In this document: positions 25,901 to 34,700 of the stretch, in pieces | How the letters are laid out: every line of letters starts with the position of its first letter | How positions within the stretch are numbered: the stretch's first letter is position 1 | Source: Leguminivora glycinivorella | Taxonomy: Eukaryota; Arthropoda; Insecta; Lepidoptera; Tortricidae | NCBI RefSeq assembly: GCF_023078275.1 | Contig: NC_062990.1 | Span: 13,469,549-13,533,548 of the forward strand | Direction of reading: 5' to 3' | DNA: 64,000 bases | Made by a program: the position numbers and the translations under genes | The notes under the pieces: generated by a model | Databases searched by the model: none | What the model saw: the letters and a program-made list of their open reading frames with translations, nothing else | What the model was told of the DNA's origin: nothing

Positions 25901-26182
25901 ACTACGACTAAACTTATGTGTTTTTGTTTTTCTATCTTTTTAGGAAGTAGTCAAGGCAGCAAAACTAAAGGTACGTATTTTACTTATTTTTTAATATCTA
26001 TTAATATCCTAACGTGTATCGCTATTGAGGATCGTTTTAAAAACTTAAATCTTCATATGTTTAAGGCAAACCGAGCTAAGTCAGGAAGAGGTGTGGAGTT
26101 ACCAGGGAAGCAGAAGAAAAGCTTATGCATAACCATTTCGGATGAAAAATATTGTGTTGAGCAAGGAAAAGAGTTCAGTTAA
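13916..26182 (+). CDS. Microexon gene B: predicted secreted protein, about 274 aa, unknown function
   Basis: I do not recognise this gene. It is the only plus-strand member of the cluster: a signal-peptide exon (13916-13981), about 24 internal exons of 3-54 nt and a last exon (26066-26182) with the two-Cys C-terminus. Without the doubtful exon at 14480/14525-14548 and the frameshifted copy at 18211-18257, the exons total 825 nt. The exon series LAKRLVHNQK, LS (6 nt), Y (3 nt), ILDMVANEH (27 nt), 48 nt, 21 nt matches A, C and D in order and length, and L (3 nt), VAKVAAQ (21 nt), EVVKAAKLK (27 nt), last exon matches the 3' end of C and D. The middle has been expanded by a tandem triplication of a three-exon block (18065-24490). 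A polyadenylation signal follows the stop codon. Confidence 0.72.
14237..17240 (+). CDS. Gene B 5' microexons
   Basis: Plus-strand exons: 14237-14266 SQRVLNRLNQ; 14568-14600 SPEFRSGKVAK; 14743-14772 LAKRLVHNQK; 15206-15211 LS; 15494-15496 Y; 15883-15909 ILDMVANEH; 16189-16236 GAEAHLTPTGNNTVTT; 17037-17057 GYIKNTF; 17138-17149 PDVT; 17205-17240 NYFGPDDNGNEN. All are phase 0, open and flanked by AG/GT; donors are GTAAGT, GTGAGT, GTTAGT, GTACAG or GTAAAA. A further candidate ends at 14548 (starting at 14480 or 14525, the shorter form reading CTFDTVVK), but only 19 nt separate it from the next exon, too short for an intron, so it can at best be an alternative. The 6-nt, 3-nt, 27-nt series is shared with A, C and D. 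PDVT sits between introns of 80 and 55 nt and is the least certain. Confidence 0.7.
15566..15803 (+). repeat. Dispersed 250-bp repeat, copy 1
   Basis: The segment from 'cacctcggacactggcgatca' to 'tttattatactgtg' recurs at 26470-26733 with scattered differences. Both copies lie in or just after gene B. There is no coding frame. Confidence 0.75.
16315..16590 (+). repeat. SINE-like repeat ending 'gccaccgacgtagtataaaa', copy in gene B
   Basis: Shares 'ggcaacgcgc.tgtgac.ctgtttgagtt' and 'catcaggcgggcc' with copies at 50213-50515 and 59156-59429; a short degenerate piece is at 5158-5230. Confidence 0.65.
17553..17990. repeat. Tandem 163-bp repeat array with related dispersed copies
   Basis: Two and a partial third unit each contain 'atctgta.tgaaatagtacatt', 'cgcacgtgtatcg.acgacgtttttcagtacagatg' and 'tcgcactagtgcgtaaaaaa', followed by a segment 'gagtggcgataaattaaaacac'. 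Related pieces lie at 2828-3050, 17275-17365, 18836-19057 and, degenerated, 43696-43780. The copy at 18836-19057 interrupts the dead exon of unit 1. Confidence 0.7.
21602..21753. mobile_element. Small inverted-repeat DNA element with G-runs
   Basis: Comparison with the uninterrupted sequence in unit 2 (19811-19870) shows a 152-bp insertion flanked by a repeated gctgggtcc (21593-21601 and 21754-21762), that is an 8-9 bp target duplication. The ends carry inverted copies of gcgcggatccag. The inside has runs of 10 or more G on one side and C on the other. An 8-bp-class duplication suggests a hAT-like origin. Confidence 0.7.
21947..23403 (+). mobile_element. 5'-truncated non-LTR retrotransposon (LINE) in gene B unit 3
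   Basis: The junctions can be read because unit 2 of the triplication keeps the empty site (tactatggacagtttttcc at 20027-20046). The element begins inside the reverse transcriptase frame, which is open from 21947 to 23143, and ends in a (TTGATT)n-type tail. The RT has motif A (DMSKAFDYVDHDIL), motif B (GVPQGSVLGPLLFILYIND), the catalytic FADD near residue 98 counted from the ATG at 22016, and a thumb-side FLGIHMDSDMSW. There is no endonuclease, so it cannot be autonomous. The clade is probably within the CR1/Jockey group, judging by motif style only. Confidence 0.88.
22016..23143 (+). CDS. Reverse transcriptase fragment of the inserted LINE
   Basis: This 375-codon open frame encodes the palm and thumb of a non-LTR reverse transcriptase plus the C-terminal part of ORF2. 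The GVPQGS box is near residue 68 and FADD near 98. The frame is open upstream as far as the insertion junction, so this ATG is internal to the original ORF2. The absence of stops across the fragment suggests a fairly recent insertion. Confidence 0.9.
   Translation: MDMSKAFDYVDHDILLNKLNKYGIRGNALDLLKSYLENREQYSVIDQICVKTGEEITYASERRRIRYGVPQGSVLGPLLFILYINDITKSIHYPMILFADDSTIFIELDTSSDYEREVNDTLKQIIKWLETNNLKVNIDKTCLMQFSQRKSVPTLNINYAGKNIAKAHTTKFLGIHMDSDMSWESHNKEVCKKIYQFSFALYKLSKICDRATVLTAYHGFVSSTLRYGIVFWGNSSFRELVFLAQKRCIRAIVGIYPPQSCQPHFISLKLLTFPCLYIFECCLFVKNNPNLFKFRRAPLRLNFRPRKPEIDISRSNTALMQKNILVMGPKLFNKVPEAWQSLPASRFKGVLYMFLCNKCYYNVNEFLDDECITLT
23909..24280. mobile_element. Inverted-repeat element (MITE) in gene B unit 3
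   Basis: The ends GGTGAATCAACTTTTTCTTGCC and its reverse complement face inward, with a second inner inverted repeat around 24046-24250 (gttacggtccc...gtgactctggggaccgtaac). Units 1 and 2 keep the uninterrupted intron at the same place, which confirms an insertion. Confidence 0.75.
24531..25970 (+). CDS. Gene B 3' microexons
   Basis: Exons are 24531-24557 GNVKTLSHS; 25316-25351 VKGNKDKRNAIK; 25428-25430 L (CTC, 3 nt, between TTATAG and GTAAGT); 25642-25662 VAKVAAQ; 25944-25970 EVVKAAKLK. All are phase 0. The 3-nt Leu exon followed by a 21-nt exon and then a 24-27-nt exon matches C (30712, 30551, 30358) and D (51413, 51196, 51020), including the V/L-x-x-V-x-x-[QK] pattern of the 21-nt exon. 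The peptides are rich in Lys and Ala and helix-prone. Confidence 0.75.
26066..26182 (+). CDS. Gene B last exon, two-Cys C-terminus
   Basis: After an acceptor (ATGTTTAAG) 38 codons run to TAA. The exon begins ANRAKSGRGVELPG and ends KKSLCITISDEKYCVEQGKE with two residues after it. The KK-x-x-C-x8-C-V-x-Q-x-K pattern is shared with the last exons of C and D. A second in-frame acceptor is possible just after 26080 (GAGCTAAG). The two cysteines could form a disulfide in a secreted protein. Confidence 0.75.
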   Translation, partial: ANRAKSGRGVELPGKQKKSLCITISDEKYCVEQGKEFS

Positions 26183-26193
26183 AATAAGTAAGG

Positions 26194-26199
26194 AATAAA
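26194..26199 (+). promoter_or_regulatory. Polyadenylation signal of gene B
   Basis: AATAAA lies 12 bases after the stop codon of gene B and is followed at once by a GT-rich stretch (gtgtgttgg), as expected for a cleavage site. Confidence 0.55.
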
Positions 26200-26469
26200 G
26201 TGTGTTGGATTCGACAACCTTTTTAATATATCTACCCCATTGGAATAAAAAAAACCTGCTTCAATGCGTACTTATTCATTTATGATATTGACAATAATAC
26301 GCTGTAAAGCTTTATTTTATGGAAACATTTATTTTTTATATATTCATCAAAAGTAATACAGAACTGCAGATAACAAAAAACAAGACAGAAAAAAAGACAC
26401 ATTCAAAAACAAAAAAAAGAGACAAACTAAAGTTAAATAATCGATCTGGGCGACGACGACGTAACAGCG

Positions 26470-26733
26470 TGTCTCCGTTGCCACATCTCGGACACTCACT
26501 GGCGATCAGACTCTGGGGCTGGAATATATGAAAGAGGCACGTTTCTAGCACACATTCTAAGCTCGTGTAGGTGAACGCTTACCGTGCTTGTATGAGTGTG
26601 ATATGACAGGTCGACTGTCCGCGTTTCTAACAGGCGGTAACTGTGAGGTAACCGAGAGGGGGTGGGCGGCACTTACAGCGGGGAGCGGGAGTGGCCATAC
26701 TGTACGCTAGTACTCTTTATTATACTGTGCCAT
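26470..26733 (+). repeat. Dispersed 250-bp repeat, copy 2
   Basis: Second copy of the 15566-15803 repeat, sharing the central segment gaggtaaccgagagggggtg. Confidence 0.75.
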
Positions 26734-27000
26734 TGCGTCGCCTGCCTTGGCGTAGGATTCGGCAAACGATAAACGTCGGCTTGCGATAGGTAGGTACTAC
26801 AATTTTTTAAACTAAATAATTTTACATATCAATGTTTTCTTACAAACCTACACTGTCCGTAACCAAATCTTTACTTAATTAAATGATATTCTGATTATTT
26901 TATTTATGTGGTGGCATACAAGTTCACTTTATTCTCAAAAACATGTTGGTTTGAATCTTTGATTTGAATGATACGAGTAGTAAAATTATAGAAATCCGGT

Positions 27001-28050
27001 ATCCGGTATCCTTAACGTTACTAATCCCGCTGATGTAGCAGTGTCAGGCTTGGCGGATGCGGAGTCTGCATGGAGAGCCGGAAACCCGGGCGAGAACCCG
27101 CCAACGGAAAAGACCAGCCAAGCGGCTTGGGACTCTATAAAGGTTCAAGCTATTCATAAATCGCTTTTGGAGAGTTGTACTGATCCCAGTGAAAGAGCGC
27201 GGTGGTTGGCTATTTCTGAACCAGAGTCGAGTCATTGGCTTCACGCTTTGCCATCGCGGAACCTCGGGACCCTTTTGGATTCACCCACATTGCGTATAGC
27301 TGTAAGTCTCAGACTGGGGTTGAGGGTCTGTGAACCGCACCGCTGCAGCCGTTGTGAGGCGCTAGTGAATCCCTTAGGACGCCATGGGCTCTGTTGCCAA
27401 GCAAGTGCTGGCCGCGGATTTAGACATGCAGCGTTAAACGACCTTATAAATAGGGCCCTCGGTACCGCCGCTATACCGGCAACTCTAGAGCCAGTGGGAC
27501 TGTCAGCGGCAGACGGTAAGCGACCTGATGGGTGCACGCTAGTGCCATGGTTTCTGGGGCGGCCGTTGGTATGGGACGTCACGTGTGTAGACACGCTGGC
27601 ACCGTCCTACGTACAGCGTTCGTCCAAAAAGCCAGGTGCGGCTGCAGAAGATGCTCAAACCGCCAAATGTCGCAAATACGCGTTTTTGAAAAGCAACTAT
27701 GAATTTGTGGCATTGGCGGTTGAAACCTTTGGGCCTTGGTCGTCAGACACCAAAAAAATAGTAAAAGAGCTGTCCGTAAAACTTATTTGTTCGTCTGGCG
27801 ACCTCCGGGCAGGAGCGTTCTTTGCCCAAAGGTTAAGTTTAGCCCTGCAAAGGGGCAATGCGGCCAGTGTCCTGGGAACAATGCCTCGCGCAAAGTTACT
27901 AGGCCTATATGAGTAGACTGTAGGGTTTTTTTTTTTCTTTTTTTTTTTTTGGTTTATGTAGTTTTGTGTTAGTTTGTAAGTGTGTAATTGGTGTATTTTT
28001 GTAATTATATATGTTTGTTAAGATTATGTAATTCAATAAATAAATAAAAT
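27001..28050 (+). mobile_element. Retroelement 3' fragment with CCHC finger and restriction-like nuclease domain
   Basis: A long open frame that has lost its 5' part is followed by a T-rich 3' region ending in an AATAAATAAATAAAAT run at about 28037-28052. No reverse transcriptase motif remains. The base composition of the frame (GC-rich) differs sharply from the surrounding AT-rich DNA. It sits in the spacer between B and C. Confidence 0.6.
27041..27916 (+). CDS. C-terminal domain of a retroelement polyprotein: zinc finger plus PD-(D/E)XK-like nuclease
   Basis: This 291-codon frame is open upstream of the first plausible start, so it is truncated. At about residues 98-120 lies CSRCEALVNPLGRHGLCC, which fits a CCHC finger. 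RHAALNDLINRAL follows, then KRPDGCTLVPWFLGRPLVWD with VT after it, which fits the RPD...D-x-T signature of restriction-like endonucleases found in site-selective non-LTR elements such as R2, R4 and Dong (family knowledge from memory). The rest is a basic/helical tail. It could instead be the end of another polyprotein that reuses this nuclease. Confidence 0.6.
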   Translation: MSGLADAESAWRAGNPGENPPTEKTSQAAWDSIKVQAIHKSLLESCTDPSERARWLAISEPESSHWLHALPSRNLGTLLDSPTLRIAVSLRLGLRVCEPHRCSRCEALVNPLGRHGLCCQASAGRGFRHAALNDLINRALGTAAIPATLEPVGLSAADGKRPDGCTLVPWFLGRPLVWDVTCVDTLAPSYVQRSSKKPGAAAEDAQTAKCRKYAFLKSNYEFVALAVETFGPWSSDTKKIVKELSVKLICSSGDLRAGAFFAQRLSLALQRGNAASVLGTMPRAKLLGLYE

Positions 28051-28502
28051 AATCAAAGGCTCAATGTATAATGTCAATTTTATTTGTTTCATTATTGAAG
28101 AAACTACACATGAAGTTGTTTCCTATTAGACCTGAAACAAAATATTAAACGTCAATTACCTCAATCATATTTTAAGCGAAGTAAATAAGGATGAACATTT
28201 TTGAAATACACCACAAGCAGGAGTCAAATCTGAGATTTCTTGGAACACCGGTCCAATGATTCAATTGAACAATTTTTAATATCATAGGCGGTTCTGCTTG
28301 ATACAATACACTACAATATTAATAATACGAGTAATATAATATTTAAACAATTCAATAGTTTTTAGTCTGACTTGACGAAAATTCAAAAGTCTGTTTGCAA
28401 GGATGTCGCTTTTGTCACTGACAGGTTCTATGGAATCGGTGTAACATCTTATAAGAATGGTTCAAATTCAGTTTAAGGCTTGTTTCAAAATTACCTCAAA
28501 TA

Positions 28503-28736
28503 TTAAAGAGCTTTCTCCTGAGTGACGCAGAACTCCTTATTCACCAGTAACATGCACATCGTCTTCTTGCTTCCCCCGCCTATGTTCCCTTGCAGCTTGC
28601 TGGGTGGCAGTTCATCGTCCACTCCTTGGATGGTAGGATCTGCTTCATCAGCGACACCGTCGTTGGTATCTGGGTCCGCCACGTCTGAAACACCTTCGTC
28701 ATCGTCTACTCCTTCGGCATCTGGTGGTGGTGCGTT
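28503..28736 (-). CDS. Gene C last exon, acidic stretch plus two-Cys C-terminus
   Basis: After an ATTATTTAG acceptor 77 codons run to TAA. The first 45 residues are strongly acidic with repeated V-D/A-D-D/E units (for example EGVDDDEGVSDVADPDTNDG). The end is GGGSKKTMCMLLVNKEFC followed by VTQEKAL. The cysteine pair has 8 residues between, as in gene B, and the following V-x-Q-x-K is shared by B, C and D. The acidic insertion is unique to C and may come from expansion of GAY/GTN codons. Confidence 0.8.
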   Translation of the reverse strand, partial: NAPPPDAEGVDDDEGVSDVADPDTNDGVADEADPTIQGVDDELPPSKLQGNIGGGSKKTMCMLLVNKEFCVTQEKAL

Positions 28737-31700
28737 CTAAATAATGAACAAAACAAAACCTTTGTTAAGTTTATGAAATTGAAGATTTTGAGGTGTGAGG
28801 GCTGTAAGTTCGCTCTCTAGCTTTCTGCTTTGTTTGTGGATTTTGAACAAATAAATTAAATTGTGATTGCATTTAATATATTATATTTTATGTTGGTGCT
28901 GGTGGTGCAATAAAGAGTTTAATTAAATTTAAATAAAAGTGTCGTTGAGTGTGGTAATAATTGTAAGGTCCAAAAAATGGACGGTGTAAAAAACAATTGA
29001 GATGGTTAAATTATTTGGGTGAAACCAAACACAAAATGCTCCACTACACCAATTTGCAGAAAATATTAAGTAACTGTGATGAAATTCAGTAAAAAAAAAA
29101 GTTTATAAAAGAAAACGACTCAAATTTCGTGCACCTTATTAATTTGCCACAAATATGGATAAAGCGCAATGTTCTCATTTGTTATTGAAATATGAAAAAG
29201 CTTTAGATTTGGTGAAAGACTTATACCTATAAGTAATAAAAAATACTTAACCATTGATGCTAATTTATTTACTGGTCCACGCTAAAATATAATAAATAAA
29301 GTATGTCAATGAAATTCATTAACATAAAATAAAAATTAAAAATATTATTCATAAAATTAATTTCATTTATGGTGACGTTTAGGCTTGCGACGATACTCGC
29401 ATACTTAAAAACTCATTAAGATACAAAACTTTACTTAATTTGAGAAAAACTAGCACTAAACCTTAAATGAATAGACACAAAACTTCAGAATAATGAACAA
29501 AGATAATATTCTAATATAGCTTACGTTTAAAAAGCCTTCCCCCTAAAAATAAAACCGTAAATAATTAATTACGATACTTTTGCCATAATTTCATAATATA
29601 TTCACCAAAATCTATCTAATTTGTAAAACGTACCTCGTCATGTATAACCTAAAATAGAATTACAAATAACATTTAGGGATCTTAAATGAAACTACAATAT
29701 TTATATTATGACTGATTTATTTAAGAATTCAAAATCATCCAAGTGTGTAGTATGGTTCATGATGTTATATTGCCGGCACCTATGGGATTATTTCATCATT
29801 ATTAAATATGTGTTTGGCAAATAATTCATTTTTGGTACAAGTTTTTTCTGAATCATGGTTATTTTCTATGTATATAAGTATTTGTGTATTGAATATACTA
29901 ATACTTATACGTAGCAAGCTGATTGTTACTGTTTTATTTAATAATTGGAGTCTTTTCTATATTTTTGACAAATAAACTACATTTCGTAGTCGATAGGGCA
30001 AACGTTTTGGAAAATGTATGTAATTTTTGGTTCTAGTAAGTAACCGATAGGGGGCGCTGTTCACATTCTCCAAGTATATTATTCCACATGACTTGTCTTT
30101 GGTATGGAGATATAAAAAATAAAAAAATCGACGTTTTTGTCGCAGTATATTCAAAGAGACTAGGATAATAAATAAAAATACATTTTTTTACGTTACCGTG
30201 TTGGTCAGTTTTTTAGCTTGCTGAAATATACAATATGTGAATACATTTTAGCTACAGAGATACATATATTATTCTTGACTACAAATATTAAACGAATGTA
30301 TATAGGATGAGACTATAGCCATAATATTGAAATAATATAAAATATATCGAATACTACCTTCTGGGTCATTTCTTTCAGTTGCTGCAAAGAAGTTCAATAT
30401 AAATATTTAATAACTTATTATTTAATTGAGTAGCTAATTCCATTTTTTGGTTTTTATGCCTTATGATTTAAATTATCAAATAAAATTTAAAAAAATACAA
30501 ATAATAAAATTAAATATGGCATTTTTATTAATTAATAAAACGTTTCATACCTTTGTCATGACTTGAGATAGCTGTTGGTTACATTTTTAATTAATAAATA
30601 ATTAAAATATTAAGGTAGTATAAATAATTAGTACAAATAGCATAAATTAGATCGATTTAAAACGAATCATCCAGGTATTTTATAAAATATTAGATATTTT
30701 AAGCTACCAACCAGCTGAAATAAAATAAAAATTGTTAAGAACAAATGGCTAATACTATCATTCGTCTAAAAATTACTGCCTAATAATAAATTTAGAATAG
30801 AATAGAATAAACATTTATTCGTGAACACAGGCAAGACAAAATACGCATAATAACAACATAATAATTAACTTTTTATTACTTGACTAACTTTATATCAATT
30901 GAATAGTGTTGTCCTATAATGTTAAAACTTGTAAAAATATTAAGTATTCTTAAAAACAAAATGAAAAACTTACTAATTTAGCTGCAGCAGGTGCTGTTTC
31001 TTGGCTCTGAAAAAAAAAATCAAAATATCCCAACAAGTTAAGCATAATTATGTTTTTTTTATTATTATAGTGTACACATTTTTTTTATATATTGTTTCAA
31101 AGTTGATTATTTGACTTAGTTATTTCTTTAAAAGTGAAATAGTTTAAATTTTAAGGTCAACTTTTCAAGCATCAAATATGGAATGGCAGTGTTTACTACA
31201 AAGCTTTTTTTGGTGGAAATGTTTGTACGTAATTTACCAGTGTGTTCATAATCCTGCCCTGCAGCTTTGACATCGCCTGTGTAGCCTCATGTTGAAGCCC
31301 CTGAAATAAAATAAGAATATTTGAAAAATATATTTTAACCGTAACATAATTTAATTAAATATTTTTTAATATACCTTTCATCTGTGATGAAACCTGAATC
31401 AGGTTTCCGTATTAATGTGTTTTTTTTAAATTAGAATTGTGGGATCTTTTGCAGACGATAAGATCAAATGGACATGACAAACCATTACCAAAAATATCTA
31501 TAAGTCGGAGAATGACCAATGACATATATACAGGGTGGGGCCTGTAACAAAGGCGAATAATTGAACTCTAGGCTATTCTCCTTATACTGATCAACATTTG
31601 TTCGGCGACTTTTAAAAATAACTTGTATTTTGATTTTTATCACCCTTGAAAGTTTTTTCTAAGAGGTAATGTATTGCGAATTCTGTTAAGTCTAAAGTGT

Positions 31701-34700
31701 GACAGACAACGTCAATGACAACAATAATGGCGTACATTGAAGCTAATATTTATTTTGTATGAAAAATTAAAAATTTAGAGACTTCATAATTTTTAAAAGT
31801 CACTGAACAAATGTTGATCAGTATAAGGAGAATAGCCTACAGTTCAATTATTCGCCTTTGTTACAGGCCCCACTCTGTATATATGAATGCATGTTTGTCG
31901 TCAGTGTACACATAATATAGAATTGTACATAAATTTATTTATACTGTGAATAATTCCTGACTAGTGTAGTTATAATGAGGAGCTGATAAAAAACGCATTT
32001 TCATTTTTTGTTTGTCGTTGTTAAATACAATTTACCTTCAGTTACAATGAAAACGTACCTGGCTGATCATGTGATTTAACTAGAAGGGAAAAGAAAATTA
32101 CTGTATTTTTTACTACTAATTAAACTGACATCAAAGTTTGACGTAAGATATTATGTTTGTTTTTCATTTCAGCATAAATAGTTCATGATTTTAAAAATAA
32201 TGTAATTTCTAAAAAATCATAAATCAAAAATTTTACTGTCATCTTTATAAACAAATGAGAAGTAAGAAAATACATACCAGCTGCAACCAAGTTTATATTT
32301 TTTTAATAAATTTAATTCATTCCACATGAGTAATATTATTAATAGCTTTAGGCTAACAGTATTCATAGGAAAATAACAATCGCATAACGAGGAAAGAAAA
32401 AAAACAAGAATATTTACTATAAAATAAAACTAAGGGGTATCGAGGTATTTATATTATCATCTCGCATCATCATATAGGACGGAAACGGAAACGGAAAACG
32501 GAAAAAAATAAGAATGGCGTTGTTTTCTAAAAACTTACTTTTTTCTCATCAGCGGATAGGTCGTCTCCCTGTTAATAAATGAGTATTTATAAATATTTGT
32601 AATTATTTCAATAATTTAAAAAATGATAAATCATTTAATTGCACAAATAAATCAAACAAATAAAAACATGATAAAACTAATACTACTACTTAAAAAAATA
32701 AATTATCTTTTCATGATATTTTTGGATTTCTTCAGACAATATTTGACCACTAAGTACATATTTATATGTAATTAATATGGTTTCAAATGATTGATTGGTT
32801 ATCAAAAATATTTTTTTAATATATAAATACAAATATTTATTCTGTACGCAGATCTCAAGGGCTCTATAGTATATGTCAAATGTGCACAATAAGTCATTAT
32901 AAAAAAACCTTTAAGAATAATAATAAGCTGGTTTATATTTTAATTGAAAAACTTACGTTAATTTTCGGGCTCAAGGCACTTAATTTCTCGATGATGATTT
33001 GTAGTCTCCCACCCTAAAACAATATTTTAAACAACTATCAAGAACCACATGGAATATAAATTACTTTATATTTATATATAATATGATAGTATAAAATATC
33101 TTTTTTTGAAAAAAATAGTTATTTTGAAATATAAAAATTAAAGTAAAGTACAGTCTAAATTCTACAATATTATATATATTTAGTAATTCATAAACATAAA
33201 TGTAAACTACTAATAAATAAGCGTTTCTCGTATTCAGGAAATAGTTCTTTGTACTAGGGCAAATTTTGAGAGGGGTGTAGTCGGGTTGACTAGTATGTAT
33301 GAACATGGTCACTTTATTTTATTGAAATATATATACTATGTAATATGTATACCTGTATACATGCCCGGTAATTAATGGACAACCTTTTATCCACCAAGAG
33401 GGCAGCTTATACTGGTCCAGAAAATCGACATTAAGGTTTAGTAAAAGTCGCCTGGTTTTCGAGATTTTCACTTTTTAAAATGTCAATGGATATTAATGGA
33501 CAACCTTTTAACCACCAAGAGGGCACCTTATAGTGGTCCAGAAAACCGACATTAAGGTTTAGTAAAAGTCGCCTGGTTTTCGAGATTTTCACACTTTTTA
33601 AAATTTTAGGTAGTATTAAAATTTTAAAAAGTGTGAAAATCTCGAAAACCAGGCGACAGGTCTTTCAACCACCAAGAGGGCACCTTATACTGGTCAAAAA
33701 ACGGTTTAGTAAAAGTCGCCTGGTTTTCGAGATTTTCACAATTTTTAAAATTTTAATACTACCTAAAATTTTAAAAAGTGTGAAAATCTCGAAAGCCAGG
33801 CGACTTTTACTAAACCTAAAAGTCGATTTTCTGGACCAGTATAAGGTGACCTCTTGGTGGTTAAAAGGTTGTCCATTAATTACCGGGCACCCGGTATGTT
33901 GAAATACGTACATCTCTAGCTGTTGCCTCACCGATGTGCTAAAATAAAAAAAATACATTTGACAGTTTTATTTGTTTTTAATTTCGATAGTCCTTACCTT
34001 GCTTACCATAATGCCAAAAGTAGTAACGAATTTAATATTATTCAGTTAGAAATGTGTTTTGAAAATTAAAAAAAAGTAGAATATAATAGCAGTAAAATAT
34101 AAAATTATGTAATATTTTAAATAATTATAGAATTGCTTACCGCCTGTAGGGACAAATTAAATAATTATTAAATATAATATTTATGGAATAAAAGCTAACT
34201 TGTCGTTAAAGAAACAATAAATTGGAAATTATTAAAAAAAAATAATAAAGTATTATTTTCTTTATTCGTGAAATCAAACTTTTTTCTGAATTATTAAAAA
34301 AATGTATGGAAATGACGGGTGATAGAGAGGAATGGAGGAGGGAAATCTGCTGCGCCGACCACAAATAATGGGAACAGGGCAAGAGAATGATGATGATGGT
34401 ATTAAAAAAAAGGTTATACATTGAAATATTTAATACTCACTGAAAGCTAAAAATAAATAAATTTTAATAGTAATTCACTGTCGTCATCTCCCTTCCATGT
34501 AAAAGTGACTAGCAATTCTAGCAAAAATGACATTGACATTTGTCATTCAAATGACATTTTGCACATAAATTTCAAAAGAGTATTTGGTACGAACCGGGGT
34601 TCAAAGTTTAAACCGGTGACTTCCAATCCGTAGGAGTATGTGGCTTTAGTAAAATTCACATTATCGGTAAAATATCTCTCGTTTTTGTTTTGTCTCCGCT

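Larger units (their letters stand above)
26183..28502. other. Tail-to-tail intergenic region between genes B and C
   Basis: It holds the B polyadenylation signal, one copy of a 250-bp dispersed repeat (26470-26733), a retroelement fragment with a long ORF (27001-28050) and AT-rich sequence with no other coding potential. Confidence 0.6.

Noticed and set aside
33633..33958. Overlapping 89- and 97-codon ORFs on both strands
   Set aside because: They are products of the composite fold-back repeat and read through both arms.
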